Shown: positions 1-8,400, numbered from the stretch's first letter. The stretch: DNA of 9,077 bases from an uncultured Prevotella sp. (GCA_934254985.1 CAKQMS010000055.1:1-9077); one strand, 5' to 3'. Program-made: numbers and translations. The notes: generated by a model from the letters alone, not told the origin.

Positions 1-1
1 T

Positions 2-82
2 GAAATAAATAATACTGAGCGGAAGAACTATCGTTATATATTGACTGAGTGGATGAACATAGAAGATGATGAAAATCAATAA
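2..82 (+). CDS. C-terminal end of an unidentified protein (partial)
   Basis: An open frame enters from the left edge and runs 26 codons to a TAA at 80-82. The visible peptide is charged and polar (it contains TERKNYRYILTEWMNIEDD and ends ENQ), which suits the tail of a soluble protein. No family motif is visible, so I give no function. The other two forward frames close within the first dozen bases. It ends 146 bp before the next start codon, so it is probably not tightly co-transcribed with the downstream barrel gene. A frame this short could be open by chance, so the call is tentative. Confidence 0.4.
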   Translation, partial: EINNTERKNYRYILTEWMNIEDDENQ

Positions 83-141
83 TTATTAGTTTACTTCACC
101 TATAGAATTGGTGGAAAGAATCAACAAAGGTTAATACACTA

Positions 142-153
142 CTATACGTATAG
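142..153. promoter_or_regulatory. 12-bp perfect palindrome, possible operator
   Basis: CTATACGTATAG reads the same on both strands. It lies about 30 bp upstream of the -7-like element of the barrel gene, a position that would suit a dimeric regulator. No regulator gene is visible nearby to pair it with. AT-rich DNA yields such palindromes by chance fairly often, so the function is inferred only from position. Confidence 0.3.
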
Positions 154-184
154 CAGAACTTTCTCGTTTGTGGATTGTTTTTCG

Positions 185-192
185 TACTTTTG
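185..192 (+). promoter_or_regulatory. Bacteroidetes-type -7 element for the barrel gene
   Basis: TACTTTTG matches the Bacteroidetes housekeeping -7 consensus TAnnTTTG. The nearest TTTG upstream is at 167-170, which is closer than the usual 19-21 bp spacing, so the -33 part is poor. Transcription would start near 199 and give a leader of about 30 nt that is A-rich and lacks a Shine-Dalgarno sequence, as is common in this phylum. Confidence 0.45.
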
Positions 193-228
193 AATAACAT
201 AGAAAAAGATAACTTAAAAAGATAAAAT

Positions 229-2319
229 ATGGCCAACAAGATATTTCTTTTAGGATTATTTCTGCTTTCTGTTGCCAACGTGAAAGCTCAAACTCTGACG
301 CAAACGGATTCGCTCACAATGGAGACAATGTTGCACAATCTTCCAGAAGTGATGGTAAAAGGTTCTCGCCCCATTGTCAAGGCAGAGCGGGGTATGCTGT
401 CGTACAATATGCCGCTACTCTTAAAACAATTGCCTGCCGACAACGCTTACGAGGCATTGACACGCATACCTGGTGTCAGCGATGCCACAGGCAGCATATC
501 CTTCTCCGGCAATGAAGTAACGTTGATTATCAACGGACAAGCCACCACATTGACGCAGGAACAACTGACAGAGCGTCTGAAGGCAATGCCTGCCGCACAG
601 TTGGCAAAAGCCGAGGTGATGCTGTCTGCCCCTGCTCGCTATCATGTGCGTGGTATGGCTATCAACATCGTTACGAAAGACTATGCTGGTACCAATCAGC
701 TTTCGGGGCAGGTCATTGGCGGCATGAAGCAAAGCAAATACGCCAAAGGTTTTGGCGATTTATATCTTTCCTTGCAAAGAGGCAAGTTTGGACTTGACGC
801 ACAATATAAATATGTAAACGGCAATTCCTACGGTGAGTCTTCACGCATAGCCAATCATCCACTTGGCAACAATCGTATACACTATAATGATGAAACCGGG
901 CAGAAGTCGTTTGGCATTACACACGACTACCGACTGGGGATGAATTACACCTTTAGCAAGAACCATCGTCTTGACGTAGCCTATACGGGACAATGGGACA
1001 AGACAAACTCAAACAGCCGCACGACAGGTTCAAGCATCAGCGGAATGCATCGTGACAGTCATGAATATCTGCACAATGTGGATGTTAACTACGCGCTTCC
1101 TTTCGGACTAACCCTTAGCGGTTCGTACACTTACTATCGCACGCCTCAGCAACAAGCCCTCGATGGTACGATAACTACGGAAAACAAAAATGAAACTGAA
1201 CGCAACCTGACAAGCGGCAGCGAGCAGACCATCAACAAATGGATGTTCACAGCCGACCAAACCCATTCTTTGGCAAATGGTTGGGGATTGTCGTATGGCG
1301 TGAAAGGGCAATTCACAAGCAACAAGAGTTATCAGACCACAATAGATAAGGATGGAACCATCCTGCCTGATGGAACAAGCAGCGTGGACAATAACGAACG
1401 GATATGGAACATATATGCTGGTTTCAGCAAGCAGATAAACAAGGCTATTAGTCTTGAAGCATCTGTTGCTGCCGAGCAATATCACTCTCCCATATGGGAT
1501 AAATGGCGCGTATATCCTACGCTCAATGCTTTGTGGAACGTCAACGACAACCATTTGCTCAATCTATCATTCAGTTCCAATTCGGAGTTCCCTAGTTATT
1601 GGTCGACCATGAGTAACGTTTTCTATTCTTCAACATACTCAGAGATACATGGCAATCCCGATTTGAAGCCCTTCTCTTATTATAATGTCAACCTGATGTG
1701 GCAGATAAAGCGACGCTATACGCTCATGGCTTTCGCAAGTCTGAAGCCTGATTATTCGGTGCAGTTGCCATATCAAACCACAGACCGTATGGCTGTGATA
1801 ATGAAGGAAACCAACTTCAACTATGAGAATAGTTTTGGACTACAAGCCTCTGCAATGTTCAGCGCTGGCAAATGGCTCAATGGCAATGTGTTTGCCGTTG
1901 GAATCTACAAGCACGACAAAAGTGACTATTTCTTCGATTTGCCATTCAATCGCAAGAAACTGACAGCTGCACTTGGAGGTACGGCATCTATAAAACTATG
2001 CCAAACACAAGACTTGCGCCTAATTCTTAATCCTTTCTATCAAACAAAGGCTATACAAGGAGTCTACGACATAAGTCCTATTTTCAGAATGAATACCAAA
2101 CTGCAATGGTCGTCGCATGATGGTAAATGGGGATTGCGCCTTAATGGCAACAACATCTTCAACAATAAATACGATACCCGTTCCGTGCAAGGCAACCAAG
2201 ACTACCGTATGAAAATCAACTACAACTGGGCATCTGTCACTTTTGCAGTTATCTATAAGTTTGGTGGCTACAAGGAAAAGAACGTAAAGGCTGTAGATAC
2301 ATCAAGAATGGGACATTAA
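229..2319 (+). CDS. TonB-dependent outer-membrane beta-barrel family protein
   Basis: This 696-aa protein has a Sec signal peptide at about residues 1-20 (hydrophobic core FLLGLFLLSVA, cleavage after VKA). A short linker, LPEVMVKGSRP, follows at 38-48 and resembles a TonB-box/plug junction. A plug domain spans about 50-150 (EALTRIPGV, TLIINGQ, RGMAINIVTK). The rest is a long barrel rich in alternating aromatic and polar residues. The C-terminal part (FAVIYKFGGYKEKN, then DTSRMGH) is typical of the Bacteroidetes outer-membrane barrel family related to TonB receptors (Pfam OMP_b-brl_3 type). The carboxypeptidase-regulatory-like domain that precedes the plug in many relatives is absent. Substrate cannot be read from sequence; members are usually uptake receptors of the outer membrane. 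No SusD gene follows, so it is not a classic SusC. The ATG at 229 is chosen because the signal peptide begins there. It appears monocistronic. Confidence 0.88.
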   Translation: MANKIFLLGLFLLSVANVKAQTLTQTDSLTMETMLHNLPEVMVKGSRPIVKAERGMLSYNMPLLLKQLPADNAYEALTRIPGVSDATGSISFSGNEVTLIINGQATTLTQEQLTERLKAMPAAQLAKAEVMLSAPARYHVRGMAINIVTKDYAGTNQLSGQVIGGMKQSKYAKGFGDLYLSLQRGKFGLDAQYKYVNGNSYGESSRIANHPLGNNRIHYNDETGQKSFGITHDYRLGMNYTFSKNHRLDVAYTGQWDKTNSNSRTTGSSISGMHRDSHEYLHNVDVNYALPFGLTLSGSYTYYRTPQQQALDGTITTENKNETERNLTSGSEQTINKWMFTADQTHSLANGWGLSYGVKGQFTSNKSYQTTIDKDGTILPDGTSSVDNNERIWNIYAGFSKQINKAISLEASVAAEQYHSPIWDKWRVYPTLNALWNVNDNHLLNLSFSSNSEFPSYWSTMSNVFYSSTYSEIHGNPDLKPFSYYNVNLMWQIKRRYTLMAFASLKPDYSVQLPYQTTDRMAVIMKETNFNYENSFGLQASAMFSAGKWLNGNVFAVGIYKHDKSDYFFDLPFNRKKLTAALGGTASIKLCQTQDLRLILNPFYQTKAIQGVYDISPIFRMNTKLQWSSHDGKWGLRLNGNNIFNNKYDTRSVQGNQDYRMKINYNWASVTFAVIYKFGGYKEKNVKAVDTSRMGH

Positions 2320-2379
2320 GACACAAAGGCAGATAAGATACTGATGAAAATAAAAAGAACGCATTCTTTGTCTTAATGT
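2313..2379 (+). repeat. Inverted repeat spanning the stop codon of the barrel gene
   Basis: ACATTAAGACACAAAG (2313-2328) is complementary to CTTTGTCTTAATGT (2366-2379) across 14 bp, with a 2-nt bulge, enclosing 37 nt. In the mRNA this would make a stem that includes the UAA stop and protects the 3' end. It is not followed by a U-run, so it is not a standard intrinsic terminator. Its role is unknown. Confidence 0.4.
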
Positions 2380-2435
2380 AGCATTTTCACAGAGAAATGA
2401 CAGGGGGTTATAAGGTTTATGTTTAAAAGACCATC

Positions 2436-2463
2436 TAAACACTAAACATTAAACATTAAACAC
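2436..2463. repeat. Four tandem heptamers, TAAACAY
   Basis: TAAACAC, TAAACAT, TAAACAT and TAAACAC follow each other without gaps. The stretch lies between the barrel gene and the tRNA terminator, in DNA with no coding potential. Such short tandem repeats can change copy number by slippage. Nothing shows that this one is functional. Confidence 0.6.
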
Positions 2464-2473
2464 TATCTATGAA

Positions 2474-2503
2474 ATAATCCCCTATGTTTGTCGGATAATC
2501 CCC
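2474..2503. repeat. Direct repeat of ATAATCCCC, 21 bp apart
   Basis: ATAATCCCC occurs at 2474-2482 and again at 2495-2503, an offset of 21 bp or about two helical turns. A small perfect hairpin (CCAGT, TAG, ACTGG at 2502-2514) abuts the second copy. The stretch 2320-2535 otherwise holds no gene. The phased spacing would fit protein binding on one face of the DNA, but there is no independent support. Confidence 0.35.
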
Positions 2504-2535
2504 AGTTAGACTGGCTATCGAAAATACAAATAGGA

Positions 2536-2579
2536 TAAAAAACAAAAAAGACTCGCATTCTTGTAAGAATACGAGTCTT
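2536..2579 (-). terminator. Intrinsic terminator of the tRNA-Val transcript
   Basis: The arms at 2548-2562 and 2565-2579 are complementary over up to 15 bp. The one mismatch on the plus strand (C2556 opposite A2571) becomes a G-U wobble in minus-strand RNA, so the stem is continuous only in the tRNA direction. The minus strand continues as TTTTTTGTTTTTT immediately afterwards. It begins 8 nt beyond the tRNA 3' end and is a strong rho-independent terminator for the tRNA. Confidence 0.85.
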
Positions 2580-2587
2580 AAAGGAAG

Positions 2588-2662
2588 TGGGCGTTGACGG
2601 ATTCGAACCGCCGACCCTCTGCTTGTAAGGCAGATGCTCTAAACCAGCTGAGCTAAACGCCC
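2588..2662 (-). tRNA. trnV-UAC: tRNA-Val (anticodon UAC)
   Basis: The reverse complement folds into a complete cloverleaf. The acceptor is GGGCGTT/AACGCCC with all seven pairs. The D stem is GCTC/GAGC. The anticodon stem TCTGC/GCAGA encloses loop CTTACAA, giving anticodon TAC, which reads valine GUA codons. The T arm GGCGG/CCGTC carries the loop TTCGAAT. The discriminator is A (position 2588). The CCA tail is not encoded, because the next bases are CTT, so it would be added by nucleotidyltransferase. It is a single tRNA gene with its own promoter and terminator. I see no repeated 3' tRNA fragment nearby, so there is no sign of an element integrated at this tRNA. Confidence 0.97.
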
Positions 2663-2681
2663 TTGTTTTTGATTGCGAGTG

Positions 2682-2712
2682 CAAAGGTATAACAATTATT
2701 CTAAACTACCAA
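2682..2712 (-). promoter_or_regulatory. Promoter of tRNA-Val
   Basis: On the minus strand, TTG (2712-2710), a 20-bp spacer and TACCTTTG (2689-2682) match the Bacteroidetes -33/-7 promoter (TTG, about 20 bp, TAnnTTTG) exactly. Transcription would start near 2675, about a dozen bases before the mature tRNA 5' end. Confidence 0.8.
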
Positions 2713-2911
2713 GAATTCGCACATTCATTTCACACGTTTTAACAAGAAAGTATTTTTTACCACTACTACACCTTATATAATATATAGCAGGTCTGATTAA
2801 TCTGAGTTCTATATTTAATATCCAGAATCATGTTCTTAGATGTATCGCAACTAATACTACTTATGTCTACTTATTCTTCAAAACTTCGATAAATGACGTA
2901 AAAGTATCATT

Positions 2912-2938
2912 TTGTGGTTTATTTGCTGCTATCCACAA
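2912..2938. promoter_or_regulatory. Inverted repeat upstream of the GH95 promoter, possible operator
   Basis: TTGTGG (2912-2917) and CCACAA (2933-2938) are perfect complements separated by 15 bp. The match continues outward as CATT/AATG if two bases are bulged. It lies just upstream of the -7-like element at 2952, where an activator or repressor dimer could bind. The arms are short, so chance is possible. Confidence 0.25.
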
Positions 2939-2951
2939 TGCTGCTTTGACG

Positions 2952-2959
2952 TAATTTTG
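2952..2959 (+). promoter_or_regulatory. Bacteroidetes-type -7 element for the GH95 gene
   Basis: TAATTTTG fits TAnnTTTG. No TTG lies at the usual 19-21 bp upstream (the nearest is at 2923-2925, 26 bp away), which suggests an activator-dependent or weak promoter. The implied leader before the ATG at 3008 is about 42 nt. Confidence 0.45.
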
Positions 2960-3007
2960 CAACTTGAACATACTATCATATCTATAACATCATACCAAAC
3001 AATCATT

Positions 3008-5335
3008 ATGCGAACAAAACAGTTTATAGTATTTGCCATTTTATTATTGCTTAGGCAAACGGCAACAGCCGACAACACACTATGGTATCAGCAGCCGGCT
3101 GCAAAATGGATGGAGGCTATGCCTATTGGCAATGGCCGACTGGGAGCTATGGTCTATGGCGATATTACCAAAGAGCGTGTTGCCCTCAACGAGATTAGCC
3201 TGTGGTCGGGACAACCTGATTCCACTAATAATAATATATGTGGAAGAAATAAACTCGACGAAATGAGGAAATGTTTCTTTAATGGCAACCCAGAAGAGGG
3301 AAACGCCTTAGGAGAGAAATATCTGAACGGAAGAGGCAAAGGTTTCGGAACTCATCTGCCTATGGGCGACCTCGTGATAGATTGTTTCTATCCGCAATAT
3401 CAGGTTACAGGCTATCGGCGCGAGCTCAACATGGATAGCGCCATTGCTAAGGTGGCATTCAAGATTGGCGATACGGAATATCGCAGAGAATACATCGCCA
3501 GCTATCCCGACAATATCATTGCTTTGCGCTTATCAGCAAGCAAAAAGGCAGCCATAAGCGGACTACTCGGCTTACAGCTATTGCGCAATGCCGACATCAC
3601 AACATCTGCCGAAGGAATATCTTTCAAAGGCAAAGCCCTATTCCATCTTCATGGAGAAGGAGGAGTAGAGTTTTGTGGTAACATCCGCTTGATTGCGGAC
3701 GGCGGAAATATACAATACGACTCGGCACACGTGAGTTTCAACAATGCCAATATGGTGACTATCCTCGTTGACATTCGTACCAACTACAACGACCCTGCCT
3801 ACGAAGCAAGCGAAATGGAGAATATCCGTAAAGCCACTATCAAAGGCTTCGACAACCTTCTTACAGACCATATAGCAGACTATACAAAGCTTTTTAAGCG
3901 CATGGAGATACAGTTAGGCAATAGTAATAACAATAGCTCTACCATACCCACCGACACTCGCCTATACTTGGCTAAAGACGGAGCAGAAGACCCAACGCTC
4001 GATGCTTTGTTCTTTCAATATGGTCGCTACATGCTCATAGCCTCATCACGTCCTAACGGCACTCCACTATGTGCTAACTTACAAGGTATCTGGAACGACA
4101 ACATGGCTTGCAATATGCCTTGGACGTGCGACTATCATCTCGACATCAATATTCCCCAAAACTATTGGGCTACCAATCGTGCGAATCTGGCAGAATGCAA
4201 TCTTCCACTATTCTGCTATATAGACTTCTTGACCAAGCATGGAGCCGAGACTGCAAAGAAGATGTATGGCAGTCGTGGCTGGGTGGCACATACCGTGTGC
4301 AACGCTTGGGGCTACACTTCGCCAGGATGGGGCGTGGGCTGGGGAATGAATGTTAGCGGAGGTGCATGGCTTGCCACACATCTGTGGAGCCATTATCTCT
4401 ATACTCACGACAAGCAATGGCTTGCCACCACAGGCTACCCTTTATTGAAGGAAACAGCAGAATTCTTCATCGACTACATGACTATAGACCCAAACACGCA
4501 TTATTTAGTCACCGGACCAAGCGTATCGCCTGAGAATGGCTATGTAACGAAAAAAGGTAGCCACCTGAGTTTGGCTATGATGCCAACGATAGACCGCGAC
4601 ATAGTACATTATATATATAGTGCCTGCATACAAGCTTCAGAGATATTGGGAGTAGACAAAAGCATGCGCCAACGCTTGAAGAAAGATATCCGACTGCTGC
4701 CACCACTACAGATAGGTAGCGACGGGCAGATACAGGAATGGCTCGACGACGTGAAGCGTAGCGACCCATCACATCGTCATTCATCACATCTATTGGCACT
4801 TTTTCCGCTCAATCAGATATCTTTCTCGCACGAGCCTCATCTTATGAAAGCTGCAAGAAAAGGACTGGAGATGCAGACGGCATCGCCAAACTGGGAAGAC
4901 ACAGAATGGAGCACTGCCAACATGCTATGTTTCTATGCACGAATGAAAGAGACGCAAACAGCCTATGGATGGTTGCAAAATCTGTTCAGACGTTTTATGC
5001 GCGAAAACCTTATGACGGTATCACCATCGGGAGTGGCAGGAGCCGAGAACGACATCTTTAGTTTCGATGCCACAGAAGCAAGTGTGGCAGGCATGTGCGA
5101 AATGCTATTGCAAAGCTATGATGGCTACATAGAATTTCTGCCTGCCTTGCCTCAACAATGGAGCAACGGTAGCGTGAAAGGTCTATGTGCAGAGGGCGGA
5201 CTCGTGGTAGATATGACTTGGAGCAACGGGAAGCTGACGTCGGCAACAATCACGGCTACTCACGACTGTAGCTTCAGAATAAAAGGCATAAAAGAGGTGC
5301 AAACCATGAAAAAGGGCGAAAAGAGGCTATTTTGA
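3008..5335 (+). CDS. Secreted GH95 family alpha-L-fucosidase (or related glycosidase)
   Basis: This predicted 775-aa glycoside hydrolase should release terminal alpha-linked L-fucose, classically alpha-1,2, from host or plant glycans by inversion. Some GH95 members act on alpha-L-galactose instead. Residues 1-21 form a Sec signal peptide ending TATA. The N-terminal beta-domain covers about 25-265 (WMEAMPIGNGRLGAMVYG, then LNEISLWSGQP). The (alpha/alpha)6 catalytic region spans roughly 290-690: DYHLDINIPQNYW (D375-W387), GWVAHTVCNAWG, WGMNVSGGAWLATHLW, SPENG with the expected general acid E509, HRHSSH (589-594) and EWSTANMLCFYARM. The C-terminal part (YIEFLPALPQQWSNGSVKGL) is family-typical. 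The HLDIN motif has Asp379 where characterised members have the first of two catalytic-site Asn residues; Asn381 is kept. I chose the ATG at 3008 over the TTG at 2912 because it starts the signal peptide. Location is periplasm or cell surface; there is no lipobox Cys. Confidence 0.9.
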   Translation: MRTKQFIVFAILLLLRQTATADNTLWYQQPAAKWMEAMPIGNGRLGAMVYGDITKERVALNEISLWSGQPDSTNNNICGRNKLDEMRKCFFNGNPEEGNALGEKYLNGRGKGFGTHLPMGDLVIDCFYPQYQVTGYRRELNMDSAIAKVAFKIGDTEYRREYIASYPDNIIALRLSASKKAAISGLLGLQLLRNADITTSAEGISFKGKALFHLHGEGGVEFCGNIRLIADGGNIQYDSAHVSFNNANMVTILVDIRTNYNDPAYEASEMENIRKATIKGFDNLLTDHIADYTKLFKRMEIQLGNSNNNSSTIPTDTRLYLAKDGAEDPTLDALFFQYGRYMLIASSRPNGTPLCANLQGIWNDNMACNMPWTCDYHLDINIPQNYWATNRANLAECNLPLFCYIDFLTKHGAETAKKMYGSRGWVAHTVCNAWGYTSPGWGVGWGMNVSGGAWLATHLWSHYLYTHDKQWLATTGYPLLKETAEFFIDYMTIDPNTHYLVTGPSVSPENGYVTKKGSHLSLAMMPTIDRDIVHYIYSACIQASEILGVDKSMRQRLKKDIRLLPPLQIGSDGQIQEWLDDVKRSDPSHRHSSHLLALFPLNQISFSHEPHLMKAARKGLEMQTASPNWEDTEWSTANMLCFYARMKETQTAYGWLQNLFRRFMRENLMTVSPSGVAGAENDIFSFDATEASVAGMCEMLLQSYDGYIEFLPALPQQWSNGSVKGLCAEGGLVVDMTWSNGKLTSATITATHDCSFRIKGIKEVQTMKKGEKRLF

Positions 5336-5369
5336 AGCGTTTTTGCTATTTTATGCCATATTTATTTCA

Positions 5370-5385
5370 TTTCACGCACGTGAAA
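5370..5385. promoter_or_regulatory. Inverted repeat in the susC-like promoter, probable operator
   Basis: TTTCACG, CA, CGTGAAA is a 7-bp perfect inverted repeat with a 2-bp gap. It ends 5 bp before the -7 element and covers the part of the promoter where a -33 sequence would be expected. Without a following T-run it is not a terminator. The position suits a dimeric repressor, or an activator that replaces -33 contacts. Confidence 0.5.
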
Positions 5386-5390
5386 ATGGC

Positions 5391-5398
5391 TAACTTTG
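5391..5398 (+). promoter_or_regulatory. Bacteroidetes-type -7 element for the susC-like gene
   Basis: TAACTTTG matches TAnnTTTG. There is no TTG 19-21 bp upstream, since that region is occupied by the inverted repeat at 5370-5385. Transcription would start near 5405 and give a 5' leader of about 78 nt before the ATG at 5483. Confidence 0.6.
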
Positions 5399-5482
5399 CA
5401 AACAGAAACAAGATATTAGCAATAAACGACAACCTAAATTTATAACGATCATAATCGTAAACTTATCAAATAACCTATTAAT

Positions 5483-8400
5483 ATGAAAACAAGACTTCTA
5501 AGTTTGTTTGTCCTATCATTGTTTGGCATACAGGCGAGTTTCGCTCAGTCAAAAATCACAGGACAAGTATTAGACGAAAGTTCCGAACCTCTAATCGGAG
5601 CGTCTGTAAAAGTTAAGGGTACGACCATTGGTATGCCTACCGACATCAATGGTAATTTCCAACTCGAGGTTGCTCCAGGCTCTACCTTGGAGGTATCGTA
5701 CCTCGGCTATGCCACACGCGAAGTTAAGACATCGGCTTCTGGCAAAATGAAAATCGTTCTTAAGAGCGACGACAACCAGATAGAAGGTGTTGTGGTGGTA
5801 GGTGTGCTTATGAAGAAGAGCGACCTCACAGGTGCTGTTTCGCATGTTGATGCAGATGTGCTCACCGAAAAACCTGTTACCAATATCAACGAAGCTTTGC
5901 AAGGTCGCATAGCTGGTGTAAATATCTCGAAGGGTACAACACCAAGCGACGACTCATCGATAAAGGTTCGTGGTACAAACACCATCAACTCCGGTTCTTC
6001 ACCAATATATGTTGTCGATGGTTTGGTTATGGACAACCAGTTTGGTTTCTACAACTCTATCAACGTAAACGATGTGGAATCTATCGAAGTGTTGAAGGAC
6101 GCTTCTGCAACAGCTCTATATGGTTCGCGTGGTGCTAATGGTGTGATTGTAGTAACCACAAAGAAGGGAAAGAAGGGCGAAGGACAGGTTACCTACGATG
6201 GTTGGGTATCATTCTCTTCGTTTGGACATCGTCCTGAGACAATGTCAGCACAGCAGACTTTCGACCTTCGTGCCGAAGCTTATATGAATGGTTATGCTTA
6301 TAATCATCCTGAGGCAAGTGCTGCAGAGCTAAAGGCATATTGGGACAACACCATCATGGGCTCTAACACCATATTCTCTAACGAAGAGTTTGATGGCTAC
6401 AAGAGTGGTAAGACCTACGATTGGCTTAAGCAGGTGACAAAGACTGGCGTAGAGCACAACCATAGCGTAAGTTTCTCAAAGGCTTCTGACGTTTCTAACC
6501 TATACGTAAGTTTAGGCTATAGCGGTCTCGACGGAGTGGTAAAAGGAACTGAGCAAGATAAATATTATGGTCGTGTGAATGCAGAAAGCAACATCAAGCC
6601 ATGGCTCAAGATTGGTACTAACACATCATATACATACGTAAGAGACGAAATGCCAAGTGGTGCTGTTTACAACCATGCTTTGCAGAAGTCGAACCCTCTT
6701 ATCGACTATACTCCTTATAAGAGCGATGCCACACGCTACAATAGTTACTATTTGTTCACATATTGGCGTGTACACGATAGCGGCGACAACAACAACAACT
6801 TCAATCCTTTCAACTCGATGGATATACAAACCGACCGCGAACGCTATCATTTCACATCTTCTAACTACATCAATATTAACCCTATCAAAGGTCTCAACTT
6901 GCGCTCTACATTGGCTGTGAACCGTGCGGAGCAGAGCTGGAACCAGTTTATACCTAACAACATTCAGGAGGCATTCCGCTATTATGGTGGCGACAACTAT
7001 GCTACTCAGCAGCGCTTTGCCGAAACTCAATGGCAATGGGACAACACCATAAGCTACGAGACACAAATCCAAGAGAAGCATAACATCAATGCCTTTATCG
7101 GAACTTCATCATCTAAAAACACCTATAGAGTGTTGAAAGGAAGCGGACGCCGATTTGCAGGCAACGAACTTGGCTACAACGTGCTTCAGGCTTCTGCCGA
7201 CACCAATACTCGCGGCATAGAATCTGACTATCAGACAAGCTCATTGATGTCGTATGTTGGTCGTGCCAACTACAACTACGACTATCGCTACTTCTTAACC
7301 TTCACAGGTAGATACGATGGTTCATCGAAGTTTGCTGCTGGCAACCGTTGGGGCTTTATGCCTTCATTCTCTGTTGCTTGGGATGTAACAAACGAAGAGT
7401 TCTTCCCACAGTCTACCCCACTCTCTCGTCTGAAGCTACGTGCAGGATATGGTGTGGTAGGAAACCAAGACATCAGCAACTATCTATATGCTACTCTCTA
7501 TGCTCCTTCGCAGTCGAACGGTAACGCATATTATGGTACTGACGGACGTCGCGGTACACCAAACCTTACATGGGAGAAGCAGAAGCAGACTAACATTGGC
7601 TTGGATCTCGGATTCTTCAACAACAGAGTGAACCTTGCTCTCGACTACTACTTCATCAAGAACTCTAACTTGTTGATGACCCACTCGTTGGCTACAACAT
7701 CTGGTTATACATATACCACAGAGAACATCGGCGAATTGGAGAACAAGGGTTTCGAGCTCACCATCAATGCCATGCCTATCAGCACAAAGGACTTCAAATG
7801 GAATATCAGCGCCAACTTATCACTCGACCGCAACAAGGTTACTAAACTATATAGCGGCGTAGAGCGTATTCTGAATGGTACCGACCGACAGGGCAACATC
7901 TTTATCGGTGAGTCGTTGAGCAATATCTATACATATAAATGTGGCGGTATAGCTAACGAGAACAACCGTGCACTTTGGGAGAATATCGACTTCAACGGAC
8001 GTACCGTAGGACTTGGCGACTTGTTTGCTCTCGACATTAGCGGACCTAATGGCAAACCTGACGGTGTGGTAGATGCTTACGACAGATATATCTATGGCAA
8101 TACAGACCCTAAGGCTTACGGAGGTTTCTCTACCGATTTTTCATGGAAGGGCTTAACTCTGAATGCTGTATTCAACTACTCTGTAGGCGGTCATCGCATC
8201 AGCTCTTACTACGAAGGCTTGATAAGCTCTACTGGCGAAAGCTATGCTTCACCAGACTTGCTCGACCGCTGGACTCCAGACAACACTTCTGCTTACTTCC
8301 CACGCGTGATGGCAGGCACAGAAGGATACTCTAAATTCCAGGCTGGCGAAACAGACAGATATATTCAGAACTCTTCATATCTGAGATTGGCAACTCTGAC

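Larger units (their letters stand above)
2663..3007. other. Gene-free region between tRNA-Val and the GH95 gene
   Basis: This 345-bp AT-rich stretch holds the minus-strand tRNA promoter at its left end and the plus-strand GH95 promoter region at its right end. The middle (about 2720-2890) has no open frame with a plausible start and no clear hairpin. In-frame upstream extension of the GH95 frame to a TTG at 2912 is possible but unlikely, because it would bury the signal peptide. Confidence 0.6.
5336..5482. other. Spacer between GH95 and susC-like gene with 5' leader
   Basis: These 147 bp contain no terminator with a T-run after the GH95 gene, so some read-through into the SusC gene is possible. 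They do contain a promoter-like element and an inverted repeat. The leader is A-rich and has one weak hairpin (ACGAT, CATA, ATCGT at 5445-5458), about 25 nt before the start codon. Confidence 0.55.

Noticed and set aside
14..58. Imperfect 15-nt direct repeat (ACTGAGCGGAAGAAC and ACTGAGTGGATGAAC)
   Set aside because: The copies are 30 nt apart and in the same likely reading frame, giving TERKN and TEWMN. Two short copies in a gene tail are best explained by chance or coding constraint.
421..732. Minus-strand open frames inside the barrel, GH95 and SusC genes (also at 1108-1554, 5591-5902, 6626-7081 and others)
   Set aside because: They lie antisense to long, convincing genes. Their translations are low-complexity or Cys/Val-rich and show no domain or start context.
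2588..2662. tRNA-Val as an integration site of a mobile element
   Set aside because: No partial duplication of the tRNA 3' end and no integrase next to it are visible. The flanks are simply its promoter and terminator.
2463..2684. Minus-strand open frame across the tRNA and its terminator
   Set aside because: It is the translation of a tRNA gene (SSAGLEHLPYKQRVGGSNPSTPT-like peptides are the usual artefact of such reads) and has no coding meaning.
2912..3007. Upstream extension of the GH95 frame to a TTG start at 2912
   Set aside because: It would place 32 Cys- and Ile-rich residues before a clear signal peptide and would overlap the likely promoter. The ATG at 3008 starts the signal peptide directly.
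6784..6801. AAC trinucleotide run in susC
   Set aside because: Only about four repeats, in frame, encoding an Asn-rich loop (DNNNNF) that is ordinary for an extracellular barrel loop.
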